A stretch of DNA of 64,000 nt from NCBI GenBank assembly GCA_965203365.1, contig OZ241878.1, positions 3,286,001-3,350,000 on the forward strand, written 5' to 3'. The position numbers were made by a program, and so were the translations under genes. Below are positions 35,015 through 42,713 of the stretch, piece after piece. Below the pieces are notes generated by a model. That model saw only the letters and a program-made list of their open reading frames with translations. It ran no database searches and was not told the origin of the DNA. How positions within the stretch are numbered: position 1 is the first letter of the stretch; every line of letters starts with the position of its first letter. This stretch comes from VYFG01 sp965203365. Lineage in GTDB: Bacteria; Pseudomonadota; Gammaproteobacteria; Arenicellales; Poriferihabitantaceae.

Positions 35015-35469
35015 GAAAAAAAATTGCGCTGAAGGTTCTCGATTCCCGGGTGGAAACGGATTTCGGCTTGCCACAATATGCCACCCAAGGGGCTGCCGGT
35101 CTTGACCTGAGAGCTTGTCTTGATGGTCCGCTCACGATCCCACCCGGACAGACGGAACTGATTTCCACCGGGATCGCCATTCATATCGGTGACCCCACTA
35201 TGGCGGCGGTTATCCTACCCCGTTCCGGCCTCGGCCACAAGCATGGAATTGTGCTCGGCAATCTGACGGGTCTGATTGATTCCGATTATCAGGGTCAACT
35301 GTTTGTGTCCTGCTGGAATCGAGGGACCTTGTCTTTCACCATTGCTCCCGGTGACCGGATCGCCCAACTGGTATTTGTTCCTGTGATACAGACAGACTTT
35401 GAGGTGGTGCCGTCATTTTTGGAAAGTCAGCGGGCCGATGGAGGCTTTGGATCCACGGGGTCTGCGTAG
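35011..35469 (+). CDS. dut: dUTP diphosphatase
   Basis: A 152-aa trimeric dUTPase that hydrolyses dUTP to dUMP. Conserved motifs are present in order: AAGLDLRACLD, PRSGLGHKHGI, GNLTGLIDSDYQGQL, RGTLSFTIAPGDRIAQLVFVPV and the C-terminal RADGGFGSTG that closes over the substrate. Translationally coupled to coaBC. Confidence 0.96.
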   Translation: MRKKIALKVLDSRVETDFGLPQYATQGAAGLDLRACLDGPLTIPPGQTELISTGIAIHIGDPTMAAVILPRSGLGHKHGIVLGNLTGLIDSDYQGQLFVSCWNRGTLSFTIAPGDRIAQLVFVPVIQTDFEVVPSFLESQRADGGFGSTGSA

Positions 35470-35655
35470 AGGGGGCATTCCCCCCCTCTTGATTGTCTCA
35501 AAACCCCGATCAGCTTGACTCGTTCCGGGGTTGCGATGATGGGCAGCCGCTTATCGCACGCATCACCCAATACGGATTGGTTGAATGATCTTTGCACCCA
35601 GGTCGACATCAAGGACAGCTCTGCGATATAAGGGCAAGAGCCAATGCGGATGAGT

Positions 35656-36037
35656 TCAATGCTTGAGATTCGGGATGTATGCGACGCCGGGCAGACCTTC
35701 GAAATGCCCATCGCAGGTCAGCAACTTGGCTCCATTGATTTCGTGTGGTGGCAAAGATGATCGCATCAGCGGTTGCCAGCGGGTATGCACGGCCTGCCTC
35801 GACCGCAGCCAGCGCGACCTCGGTGTCGAGTGGTACCACATGACAGACCTGGGTGAAAGCGATGACTTGGTCGGCCTTGTCCTCACCCACCTCCCGGGTG
35901 AGCCATTTGGCCAGTTCCAGTTGCCCGATGGTGGGCACCAGCCAATCCGTATGCACGGGAAGCGGCTGGGCCACTTGCTCACCGATGGGCGAACCGATCA
36001 GCCACTCGATCCAGGCCGATGTGTCAACCCGCGTCAT
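35656..36037 (-). pseudogene. vapC: VapC-type PIN-domain toxin, frameshifted near the C-terminus
   Basis: The N-terminal ~95 codons (MTRVDTSAWIEWLIGS..., ELAKWL, YPLATADAIIFAT) give a PIN ribonuclease with the first acidic residues. The expected C-terminus (HEINGAKLLTCDGHFEGLPGVAYIP) is in a different frame ending at 35656. Removing one base near 35751 would restore FATHEINGAKLLTCD. In the actual frame the fourth acidic residue is lost and the reading continues to 35609 as unrelated sequence. The start overlaps vapB by ATGA. Confidence 0.8.
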
Positions 36038-36255
36038 CTCATGCGATCCGAACGGTCACGATAGTCCTCCGATGAGGCTCCTTTGGCCAGCCCCTTCATC
36101 TCTTCGTACTCCGGGACCGGCATCAGCAGAACGCCGGTCTCCTTGGGAATGAAGACGAAAGTGCGTCCGGCTTCCCACCGATCAGTGGTCCGGATCGCCT
36201 TGGGGATTGAAATCTGGAACTTGGAAGACAGGGTTGCGGTCTTGACCATCGTCAT
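36034..36255 (-). CDS. vapB: AbrB/SpoVT-type antitoxin (VapB)
   Basis: A 73-aa antitoxin with a swapped-hairpin AbrB DNA-binding start (VKTATLSSKFQISIPKAIRTTDRWEAGRTFVFIPKETGVLLMP) and an acidic C-terminal tail for toxin binding. It overlaps vapC by 4 bases and precedes it, the normal antitoxin-first arrangement. Such antitoxins repress their own promoter. It is intact while its toxin is frameshifted. Confidence 0.88.
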   Translation of the reverse strand: MTMVKTATLSSKFQISIPKAIRTTDRWEAGRTFVFIPKETGVLLMPVPEYEEMKGLAKGASSEDYRDRSDRMR

Positions 36256-36640
36256 CCCCTCATGTGTTCGATGGTATCAAGGTAAGACAGAAAAGGGGAA
36301 AAAGCAAATGATCCTTCAGCATTTTCATGATGACCCCCGTTCCAGTGCGAAGTGCAACACCGGTCGGGTCGCCTGATGGCCGGACGGGGCGGGTCAGGTC
36401 CTTGCGTCAGTGAAGCGCCTCTGTCAGACTCCCCTGGAGTCGAGATGAATGCCATCAATGGCCGAATCAGTCCTTTGGAGAGCTGAATTTTCCGGTCGCC
36501 AGTCACGGCTAAGGCCGATCTTGGCAGAACCAGCCGATATACTTACCCACAAAGAATTTCAACAGTTCAGTATATGCCCAATTCATTGAAGATGTTCACC
36601 GTTTAAGTACTGCATTTCGGAATTCGCATCGTGGAGAGAA
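36256..36640. other. gap with a solitary transposon end
   Basis: Between vapB and the DUF433 gene. It contains the IS30-like end at 36334-36358 and no recognisable coding sequence. Confidence 0.45.
36334..36358. repeat. solitary IS30-like terminal sequence
   Basis: Its 25 bases match the left half of the 3468 palindrome at 22 positions and share CGAAGTGCAAC with it. The matching right end is not visible nearby, so it is probably the trace of an excised or decayed element. Confidence 0.55.
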
Positions 36641-36880
36641 ATGATGAACTGGCGTGACCATGTCACCGTGGACCCTGAAATTTGCCACGGCAAGGCATGC
36701 ATCACGGGGACGCGCGTTCTAGTGACGACGGTGCTGGATAATCTGGCGGACGGTTTGGATGCGGAAGACATCGCGAAGAGCTATCCGTCTATTTCGCATG
36801 AAGCGGTGCGGGTGGTGCTTTGTTATGCTGCTGCCCTCGCCAACGAACGGGTCGTAGTGCTCGGGCAGTGGTACCACTAG
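36641..36880 (+). CDS. DUF433 antitoxin-like protein
   Basis: A 79-aa DUF433 protein (MNWRDHVTVDPEICHGKACITGTRVLV, ILDNLADGL-like VLDNLADGLDAEDIAKSYPSISHEAVRVVL). DUF433 proteins carry a winged-helix/AbrB-type DNA-binding fold and usually precede a DUF5615 PIN-like toxin. No toxin gene follows; instead an IS30-like end begins 28 bases after the stop. The partner may have been lost on transposition. Confidence 0.85.
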   Translation: MMNWRDHVTVDPEICHGKACITGTRVLVTTVLDNLADGLDAEDIAKSYPSISHEAVRVVLCYAAALANERVVVLGQWYH

Positions 36881-36907
36881 TAGTGCTTCATTTTGATAAT
36901 TTAAAAT

Positions 36908-36932
36908 CCCCCGTGCCACTCTGAAGTGCAAC
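36908..36932 (+). repeat. IS30-like left terminal inverted repeat
   Basis: CCCCCGTGCCACTCTGAAGTGCAAC, shared at 22 of 25 positions with the other two copies, sits 96 bases before the transposase remnant start. It is the expected position and orientation for an IS30-family left end. Confidence 0.6.
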
Positions 36933-37027
36933 ACTTGGCCCCGGCGCCGGATCGCTTGAGGTAAGCGGATGGCGGCGGGCCAGCGGATGGCAGACCCTCT
37001 CAGTTGACCAATCAATGGAGAAGGGTC

Positions 37028-37420
37028 ATGCCGACTGGCGATCGCCCCCTGACCCACCCGGAAAGATCGCCCATTTTCGCGCTCAAGTCCACGGATCGAC
37101 CCCAGCGGCCGATGGCTGAGCAGCTTGGGCGGGACATCAGCACGATTTCCCGAGAGCTGTCCCGCCATCACGGACAGCGGGACTATCGACATCAGCAAGC
37201 CAGAGCAAGCGACGAGCCGGCGCCGGGAAGCCTCTGCCGTGTCCTGGAAGATGACCCTGAGCGCTGGGAGGCGGTCGAGGACCGGGTGAAGGCCGGATGG
37301 AGTCCGGAGCAGACCGACGGGCGGGCGGCACGCTGTATCGTCGCCTGCGCCACCGGGGAAGAAGCCGAACTGTCGGGGAGGGCGACCCGCAGGCTCTCGA
37401 CTGATGGTTCACTCCCGGGG
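37028..37420 (+). pseudogene. IS30-family transposase, N-terminal remnant
   Basis: Codons after ATG 37028 read LTHPERSPIFALKS...QRPMAEQLGRDISTISRELSRHHGQRDYRHQQA, the helix-turn-helix of IS30-family transposases. The segment WEAVEDRVKAGWSPEQTDGR, typical of the next conserved block, follows. The catalytic DDE domain is missing. The frame runs on as unrelated sequence into an IS5 remnant. Confidence 0.8.
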
Positions 37421-37611
37421 TTCCGCCCAAGAGAAACCGGGGGGGGGGACCCGGGAATGACGACTAGGCACTGTACAAAAGGCGCTACGAAGGGGAGCGT
37501 CTGTTTCGGTAACTCAAGGACTTTCGCAGGATATTCTCACGCTTCGGGAAAGGGGATGTGATGTTTCTCGGGTTTATTGTCTTCGTGCTCATCGTGGAGG
37601 CATTACGATAG
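37420..37611 (+). pseudogene. IS5-family transposase, C-terminal remnant
   Basis: In a frame different from the IS30 part, VPPKRNRGGG leads to ALYKRRYEGERLFR, an in-frame TAA, and then LKDFRRIFSRFGKGDVMFLGFIVFVLIVEALR. This is the characteristic YKRRxxxERLFxxLKxFRRI...FLGF end of IS5-family DDE transposases, with the catalytic Glu in GERLF. At least one stop and one frame change interrupt it. Confidence 0.75.
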
Positions 37612-37623
37612 CGTTAACAGGCA

Positions 37624-38043
37624 CTAATGATATGAAAATAAACCACGACATAACCTTGTGAGCTTTAATAGAAGCCGTTGATAGACAGGTGCAGAGCCGA
37701 GCAATCGAACCCTTTCAATGTTGGCATAGTCCAAATGTCTACTTGCATCGATCCCATCTAGCCAAATTACGACATTGTTTCTTATGAGATAGTGACTGCC
37801 ACAGCTGGAGTTCGCCCAAACGGACCCACTAGTCGGACCGTACAAGGAGATCGACTTTCCGTCGAAATATACGTGCCATCGGCTGGGATGGAGCGACAAA
37901 ACCACCAAGCTGTTACATCCACAAGGACAACGTAGATTGACCGTCCTATGCTTGTGGCTGATCCAAAGTTCGCCGATTTTAATTTGGTCGAAATTGGGTA
38001 GTGCCTCTACGAAGATAGGACGGAGATTTACAGATGTCTTCAC
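37624..38043 (-). CDS. DUF6527 predicted metal-binding protein of a ubiquitin-like operon
   Basis: A 139-aa protein with a C39-P-C41-G-C43 cluster and a second site C81-x2-H84 (WANSSCGSHYLI), enough for one or two zinc ions. The core HPSRWHVYF...GSVW...CGSHYLIRNNVVIW fits the DUF6527 family, found next to bacterial E1-like and ubiquitin-like genes. The start codon is GTG, 8 bases after the E1 gene stop. It is the last gene of the three-gene operon. Possible roles are target recognition or ligase support, which is inference. Confidence 0.8.
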   Translation of the reverse strand: MKTSVNLRPIFVEALPNFDQIKIGELWISHKHRTVNLRCPCGCNSLVVLSLHPSRWHVYFDGKSISLYGPTSGSVWANSSCGSHYLIRNNVVIWLDGIDASRHLDYANIERVRLLGSAPVYQRLLLKLTRLCRGLFSYH

Positions 38044-38051
38044 TGCGCCCC

Positions 38052-39248
38052 CTAAGATGGGACAATGTGCGGCTTTTCGAGTCGGAACTTATGAAGGAAA
38101 GATACCGACTTCGAAACATACTGTTCTGTGCGGCGGCGCCACTCCATTACAGCGAGCGATGTCGCCAACGCATTCACTTCCGGTAGTTGCACGTTACGGT
38201 AGCTGTGTAAATCGCCCTGAACTCTAGCGTTCGGTATAGCCCCTTTCCACTCCTTAGACCCTTCAGCATAGAAACTCGTTGTTACGGCTCCTTTAACCCT
38301 ATCGCCATGGAGGGATATGCTCACGCCCGAATCTATGAAGGGGATCGCTTCTTCAGAGAGCGCTTCATATACGACATCTTGGCGTGGGGCATCGTCGTCT
38401 TTCTTCTGGTCGATGGCTATGAAAGCAAAGTCGACAGGATGAGCAGATAGAAAATTGGCTAATACGGACGAGTTGTCTATCCGGACATCATGGGCAAAAA
38501 TTCCTTCCCGTAGCGAAGCATACTTCTTGGACTTATAATACTCGACTTTAGTAAAGGGGTTCTTTCGAAGAAGCTCGATTTCCTCACTAGTTGGCGCACC
38601 TGGAGCACGCATGAAATTGTGCCATTCAACTTCGTCATCATCCAGAAGGTGGATTTCTGAAACAGGTGTCTTCGCCATAAGATCCAAGATGTAAGCACCC
38701 GTTCCACCCAAGCCAATAATCGCAATCCTCTGTTCTCGTATGCGGTCTTGTATTGGTCCCAATGCGGTTCGAGACTCGAATGTGTTTGGTATCTTGAATA
38801 GTTCTCGATTTTCGAGAAAAGCGATATTAGGACAGCCGGCGGCTGATATGGCCCCAACGGTCTGCTTCGCATAACGATGCACTAAGTCATTTGCCGACTC
38901 ATCATCTGCTGGGCTGTCTTGTCCACCCTTCTTGATAGAAATATTTGACCAAGTTTTTCCATCGCCATCAATGTAATTCCCAATTGGGGTTCCATCCACA
39001 TGATATACGCGCCCGTCGTTCATTTGATGCTCGTCGTTAGTGAATATACGCACCCCATGGGCTGCTCCACCTATTCGATCATCCGGTTTGCCACTTACTG
39101 GATCACAGGACTTCTCGATAGTGCAGGTTCCTACGGCACCGCCAGCAAAGAGACAAGGAACCGCAATAGCCCGAACGATGTCTTTTTCGACTTCGACAGT
39201 AAATCCGACCTGCTTACCGAAGGTGGTTAGGCGGTCCTTATGAGACAT
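38052..39248 (-). CDS. E1-like ThiF adenylyltransferase with N-terminal DUF6791 domain
   Basis: A 398-aa protein. Residues ~1-155 match the DUF6791 N-terminal region; residues ~170-395 form a ThiF/E1 adenylation domain with IAIIGLGGTGAYILDLMAKTPV (179-184 Gly motif), acidic LLDDDEVEWHNFMRAPGAP (D203-D205 and Arg214), FAFIAID and PFIDSGV. No cysteine occurs after residue 139, so a classical E1 catalytic Cys in the ThiF domain is absent. It overlaps the ubiquitin-like gene by 11 bases. It is expected to adenylate the C-terminus of the small Ubl. Confidence 0.88.
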   Translation of the reverse strand: MSHKDRLTTFGKQVGFTVEVEKDIVRAIAVPCLFAGGAVGTCTIEKSCDPVSGKPDDRIGGAAHGVRIFTNDEHQMNDGRVYHVDGTPIGNYIDGDGKTWSNISIKKGGQDSPADDESANDLVHRYAKQTVGAISAAGCPNIAFLENRELFKIPNTFESRTALGPIQDRIREQRIAIIGLGGTGAYILDLMAKTPVSEIHLLDDDEVEWHNFMRAPGAPTSEEIELLRKNPFTKVEYYKSKKYASLREGIFAHDVRIDNSSVLANFLSAHPVDFAFIAIDQKKDDDAPRQDVVYEALSEEAIPFIDSGVSISLHGDRVKGAVTTSFYAEGSKEWKGAIPNARVQGDLHSYRNVQLPEVNALATSLAVMEWRRRTEQYVSKSVSFLHKFRLEKPHIVPS

Positions 39249-39489
39249 GCTCGGGGTCGACCGAGAAGCTAGTGCCGTCCTTCACCCGAAGGTACTTACC
39301 TGGCAGGAGAACTCCATTATCACCCTTCAGGAGAGGGCTCTCGTAGTCGATGCCAGGCGTGCCAATGATATACTTGTTCTCCGTCTTGTGAAGTTCATTC
39401 CAGATCTTCACGATTTGTTCATAGCTTACGCGATCCCCCGGTACCTTGTACTGTCGACCGCTCACCCAAATCTCAGTGCCACTGTTCAT
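39238..39489 (-). CDS. single-domain bacterial ubiquitin-like protein (Multiubiquitin family)
   Basis: An 83-aa beta-grasp protein: IWVSGRQYKVPGDRVSYEQIVKIWNELHK, the YIIGTPGIDYESPLLKGDNGVLLPGKYLRVKDGTSFSVDPEHVS part and the lack of any signal or membrane segment fit the Multiubiquitin (PF14452) domain, here in one copy. The chain ends DPEHVS rather than in the Gly-Gly of eukaryotic ubiquitin. First gene of the operon with the E1 and DUF6527 genes. Its promoter must lie in the divergent gap with the XRE gene. Confidence 0.8.
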   Translation of the reverse strand: MNSGTEIWVSGRQYKVPGDRVSYEQIVKIWNELHKTENKYIIGTPGIDYESPLLKGDNGVLLPGKYLRVKDGTSFSVDPEHVS

Positions 39490-39798
39490 GTTTGTATTCT
39501 CCGGTTGTCAAAATTGAAAGGTTGTTCGGATGGCCCTTTCGAGTCGAGGAAGGAACCCACAGGGCAGAATTCGCTGTACTCAGCGTCAGGGTTCGTGCTT
39601 ACCTGAAACCACCAACCGATGACATCGTGGATGTTAATCATGTGCACTGCGAACCTGTTTCTTGTCTAATCCACTTGCTCAATTCCGTTGCGACTGTTAT
39701 GGCAAAACTGTATTATTTGTGAAACAGGTTCTACTGTACCAGGAAATTCACCATATGTAAAACATTTTTTGTTTCATTTTTGAAACGAGGATATCTTC
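39490..39798. promoter_or_regulatory. divergent promoter region between the Ubl operon and XRE-ImmA, with a palindromic operator
   Basis: GTTTCA-TTTT-TGAAAC (39771-39786) is a perfect dyad 12 bases before the XRE gene start; a second GTGAAACAGG half-like site lies at about 39719-39728. Such a site overlapping the start region is the usual place for autorepression by an XRE-type protein. The stretch is AT-rich. Confidence 0.6.
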
Positions 39799-40137
39799 AT
39801 GTCTAAACCCTCTCTCAACACCCTGGGTCAATTGATTGCTAACAAGCGGGGCCGCCATGGAATTCGGGCGACAGCTGAGAAGGTCGGCATTTCCCCCGCC
39901 ACCCTTTCCCGAGTGGAGAACGGCCACCTCCCCGACCTCAAGAATTTTCAGAAAATATGCCGATGGCTCAAGGTCGATCCCTCGACTGTGCTCGGCTTCG
40001 ATGCACACAGCTCCAGCCGTCCTGTCGCTGCGGTTCATTTCCGGAAAAAGCAAACGATGCAGCTTGAGACCGCCCATGCACTGGCAGAAATGATCTTGGC
40101 TGCCCAACGCGCACTGGTTGCACGGGACGAGTTGTGA
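39799..40137 (+). CDS. XRE-family helix-turn-helix regulator
   Basis: A 112-aa protein whose first ~70 residues form the HTH (LGQLIANKRGRHGIRATAEKVGISPATLSRVENGHLPDLKNFQKICRWLKVDPSTVLG). The rest (QLETAHALAEMILAAQRALVARDEL) is helical. An ImmA/IrrE peptidase gene begins 4 bases after its stop, the common pairing in which the peptidase cleaves or the pair acts as a toxin-antitoxin/phage-type repressor module. A palindrome just upstream is its likely operator. Confidence 0.87.
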   Translation: MSKPSLNTLGQLIANKRGRHGIRATAEKVGISPATLSRVENGHLPDLKNFQKICRWLKVDPSTVLGFDAHSSSRPVAAVHFRKKQTMQLETAHALAEMILAAQRALVARDEL

Positions 40138-40141
40138 TCCC

Positions 40142-40714
40142 ATGCGTCGTGGCTTCAAGGCTTGGTGTGAGACCGCTGCCGAGAAATATCGGACCGCATT
40201 GGGACTCAAACCGGTCGACTTACTTGATCCGAAAGAACTCGCCGTCCATCTCGGAGTTATCGTCTGGCGACCGGAAGACGTGCCGGAGTTGTCTAAGACG
40301 AGCCTGCGGCAGCTCACCCATCATGATGCGGGTAGCTGGTCCGCAGTGACGATTCGACACGGCGACACCAAACTGACGATCGTCAACTCTGCGCACGCCG
40401 TAACTAGACAGCGCAGCAGTATTAGCCATGAACTAGCCCATATCATTCTCGAACATGAACCTGGCCGCATTGATCTTTCCCGGGAAGGGCACCTACTACT
40501 CAGCTCATTTGAAAAGGAGCAGGAAGACGAGGCCGATTGGCTATCAGGAACACTTCTGGTGCCACGCACTGGCCTCTTGATGGCATATCAATCTGCCCAA
40601 GACCCGAGAGTTCTGGCGAACCGCTTTGGGGTTAGTGAGAACATGCTGAACTGGAGACTTCGAATGACCGGTGTCGCCACCCAGGCGCGAAGGGCACGTA
40701 ACTGGTCACAGTGA
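40142..40714 (+). CDS. ImmA/IrrE-family metallopeptidase
   Basis: A 190-aa zinc peptidase with the HEXXH site in SISHELAHIILEHEP (HELAH). An upstream core (DPKELAVHLGVIVWRPEDVPEL) and a downstream acidic segment (EQEDEADWLSGTLLVPRTGLL) supply the third ligand region typical of the family. The ATG at 40142 is preferred because it follows the regulator stop by 4 bases. It probably acts on the adjacent XRE protein or on another cellular target. Confidence 0.9.
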   Translation: MRRGFKAWCETAAEKYRTALGLKPVDLLDPKELAVHLGVIVWRPEDVPELSKTSLRQLTHHDAGSWSAVTIRHGDTKLTIVNSAHAVTRQRSSISHELAHIILEHEPGRIDLSREGHLLLSSFEKEQEDEADWLSGTLLVPRTGLLMAYQSAQDPRVLANRFGVSENMLNWRLRMTGVATQARRARNWSQ

Positions 40715-40786
40715 GAGGCCATGAGTTTCATCATCCTGTAACTGGATCATGAATGGAACCCACCCCTATTGCGACCGAGTGCAACA

Positions 40787-42073
40787 TCAAGCGGTTGCTT
40801 TGTGCAGTGCCTGATCGATATCCCATAAGATGTCGTCGATGTTCTCCAGCCCCACAGAAATCCGGATCATATCGTCCGAAATCCCGGCCTTGATGAGTTC
40901 CTCCTCGTTGAGTTGTCGGTGGGTGGTGGAAGCCGGATGAATGATAAGGGTCTTGGCATCACCGACATTGGCAAGATGGCTCATGAAACTGGCACTTTCA
41001 ATGAATTGCCTCCCGGCCTTCCCACCTCCACGAATACCGAAGGTGAGAATGGAACCCGCCCCTTGGGGGAGATATTTCCGAGTCAGTTCATAATAGGGGC
41101 TGTCACGGTCTCCGGCGTACTTAACCCAACTGACCGCAGGGTGGGTCTTGAGAAATTCGGCCACCCGGAGACCGTTTTTCACATGCCGTTCCATCCGGAT
41201 GGGCAAGGTCTCAAGTCCCTGGAGCAGGATCCAGGCATTAAAGGGACTCATGGTGGGCCCCAGCGTCCGCAGCGTCTCGCAGCGAACCTTCATGGAAAAG
41301 GCAAAGTCCCCGAAGGTTTCATAAAAGCGGACCCCATGGTAACCCTCGGAGGGCTGGGTCATATCCGGATAGTTGCCATTGTCCCAGGGAAACCGACCCG
41401 ACTCGACAATCACGCCCCCCATGGAGGTTCCATGGCCACAGATGAACTTGGTCGCACTGTGCACTACCACATCCGCTCCGTGTTCAAAGGGCCGGCATAG
41501 AAAGGGAGAGGCGAAGGTATTGTCGATCATCAGCACGATGCCCTGTTGCTCGGCGATCCGGGCTACCGCTTCGATATCCAGGACGTTGTTGTTCGGATTG
41601 CCCACGGTTTCGCCATAAATCACCCGGGTGCGGTTCGAAATCGCGCGGGCAAAATTCTGCGGGTCGTCTGGATCAACGAACGTAGTGCGAATGCCCATAC
41701 GCTTGAAGGTGACAGCGAACTGGGATACGGTGCCGCCGTACAGTGTACTCGCCGAGACAATCTCGTCTCCTTCCCTTAGCAAAGTCAGCAAGGCGGTCAT
41801 CTGGGCTGCCATACCGGTACTGGTGGCGACGGCCGCCCGGCCGCCCTCCAGGGCGGCCATGCGTTCTTCGAACATCGCTGTGGTCGGGTTGCTGAGCCGG
41901 GTATAGATATTGCCGAACGTCTGCAGATTAAAGAGACTGGCGGCGTGGTCGGTATCGTCGAACACGTAGGAAGCGGTCTGGTAGATGGGAGCCGCCCGGG
42001 ATGCAGTCGAAGGGTCAGGCAGTTGTCCGGCATGCAGGCAAAGGGTTTCAAAGCTGTATTCTCTGTCACTCAT
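40787..42073 (-). CDS. metY: O-acetylhomoserine sulfhydrylase (MetY-type)
   Basis: A 428-aa PLP enzyme of the Cys/Met metabolism family, joining O-acetylhomoserine with sulfide to make homocysteine. The PLP lysine is in VVHSATKFICGHGTSMGG; YVFDDTDHAASLF, RLSNPTTAMFEERMAALEGG and SVGLENIDDILWDIDQAL are further landmarks. The ~430-aa length is typical of MetY rather than MetB/MetZ (~390). It precedes a CoA-binding protein gene on the same strand. Confidence 0.92.
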   Translation of the reverse strand: MSDREYSFETLCLHAGQLPDPSTASRAAPIYQTASYVFDDTDHAASLFNLQTFGNIYTRLSNPTTAMFEERMAALEGGRAAVATSTGMAAQMTALLTLLREGDEIVSASTLYGGTVSQFAVTFKRMGIRTTFVDPDDPQNFARAISNRTRVIYGETVGNPNNNVLDIEAVARIAEQQGIVLMIDNTFASPFLCRPFEHGADVVVHSATKFICGHGTSMGGVIVESGRFPWDNGNYPDMTQPSEGYHGVRFYETFGDFAFSMKVRCETLRTLGPTMSPFNAWILLQGLETLPIRMERHVKNGLRVAEFLKTHPAVSWVKYAGDRDSPYYELTRKYLPQGAGSILTFGIRGGGKAGRQFIESASFMSHLANVGDAKTLIIHPASTTHRQLNEEELIKAGISDDMIRISVGLENIDDILWDIDQALHKATA

Positions 42074-42083
42074 ATCGAAACCC

Positions 42084-42554
42084 TCAGTTGGCGATCACCT
42101 TGTGGCGTTGGCTGGAGATGACCTGGGTATTCACCCCGACGAAATGCAGGCCGCCGAAGATCCGGGCGTGTTCAATTTTCACGCAGTGGTTCTGGACAAA
42201 CTCCAGGTTGGATGCCCGGGTGATGTGTTCAGCCTCATCATTTTCGATCCCCAGTTGTAGCCAGACCACCCTGGCCCCGATCTGGATTGCTTGGCGGGCA
42301 TAGTTCGGTGTGGTTTCAGGTCGCTGGAAGATATCCACCAACTCCACGGGTTCAGGGATGGACGGCAGATCGGGATAGCATTTCTCCCCCAGAATTTCCG
42401 AGTAATTCGGGTTGACGGGTATGATACGATAGCCGTGCTCCTGCATATACTTAGCCGCAAAAAAACTTGGTCGATACCAGTTCCCGGACAAGCCCACCAC
42501 CGCAATGGTTCGGTGATTGGCCAGGATACGGCGCAAAGTGGGAATATCGGACAT
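42084..42554 (-). CDS. CoA-binding domain protein (YccU family)
   Basis: A 156-aa protein with the Rossmann-like CoA-binding fold of succinyl-CoA synthetase alpha (TIAVVGLSGNWYRPSFFAAKYMQEHGYRIIPVNPNY, VELVDIFQRPE, VVWLQLGIENDEAEHI). The C-terminal KIEHARIFGG-like end is family-typical. It starts the metY transcript, 10 bases ahead of metY. MetY is next to YccU-like proteins in many proteobacteria, so a role linked to sulfhydrylase or acyl-CoA is plausible but unknown. Confidence 0.9.
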   Translation of the reverse strand: MSDIPTLRRILANHRTIAVVGLSGNWYRPSFFAAKYMQEHGYRIIPVNPNYSEILGEKCYPDLPSIPEPVELVDIFQRPETTPNYARQAIQIGARVVWLQLGIENDEAEHITRASNLEFVQNHCVKIEHARIFGGLHFVGVNTQVISSQRHKVIAN

Positions 42555-42713
42555 GAAACTCCTCGGATATATTCGATCCTGATAATGCGGGGGCGACTGA
42601 CATTATATTCGACTTATATCAGAAACATTGCCGAGGTTGGGTGTCTATATGGGGGATCACCTCGACGGTTGTCGAGGGTGGACGATCCAACTGCCCACCC
42701 TCGCCTCATCTTT

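Noticed and set aside
40745..40780. Another possible IS30-like end (CCCC...GCGACCGAGTGCAAC)
   Set aside because: Only the CGAGTGCAAC-like core is similar; the rest does not align with the three good copies, so it is probably chance.
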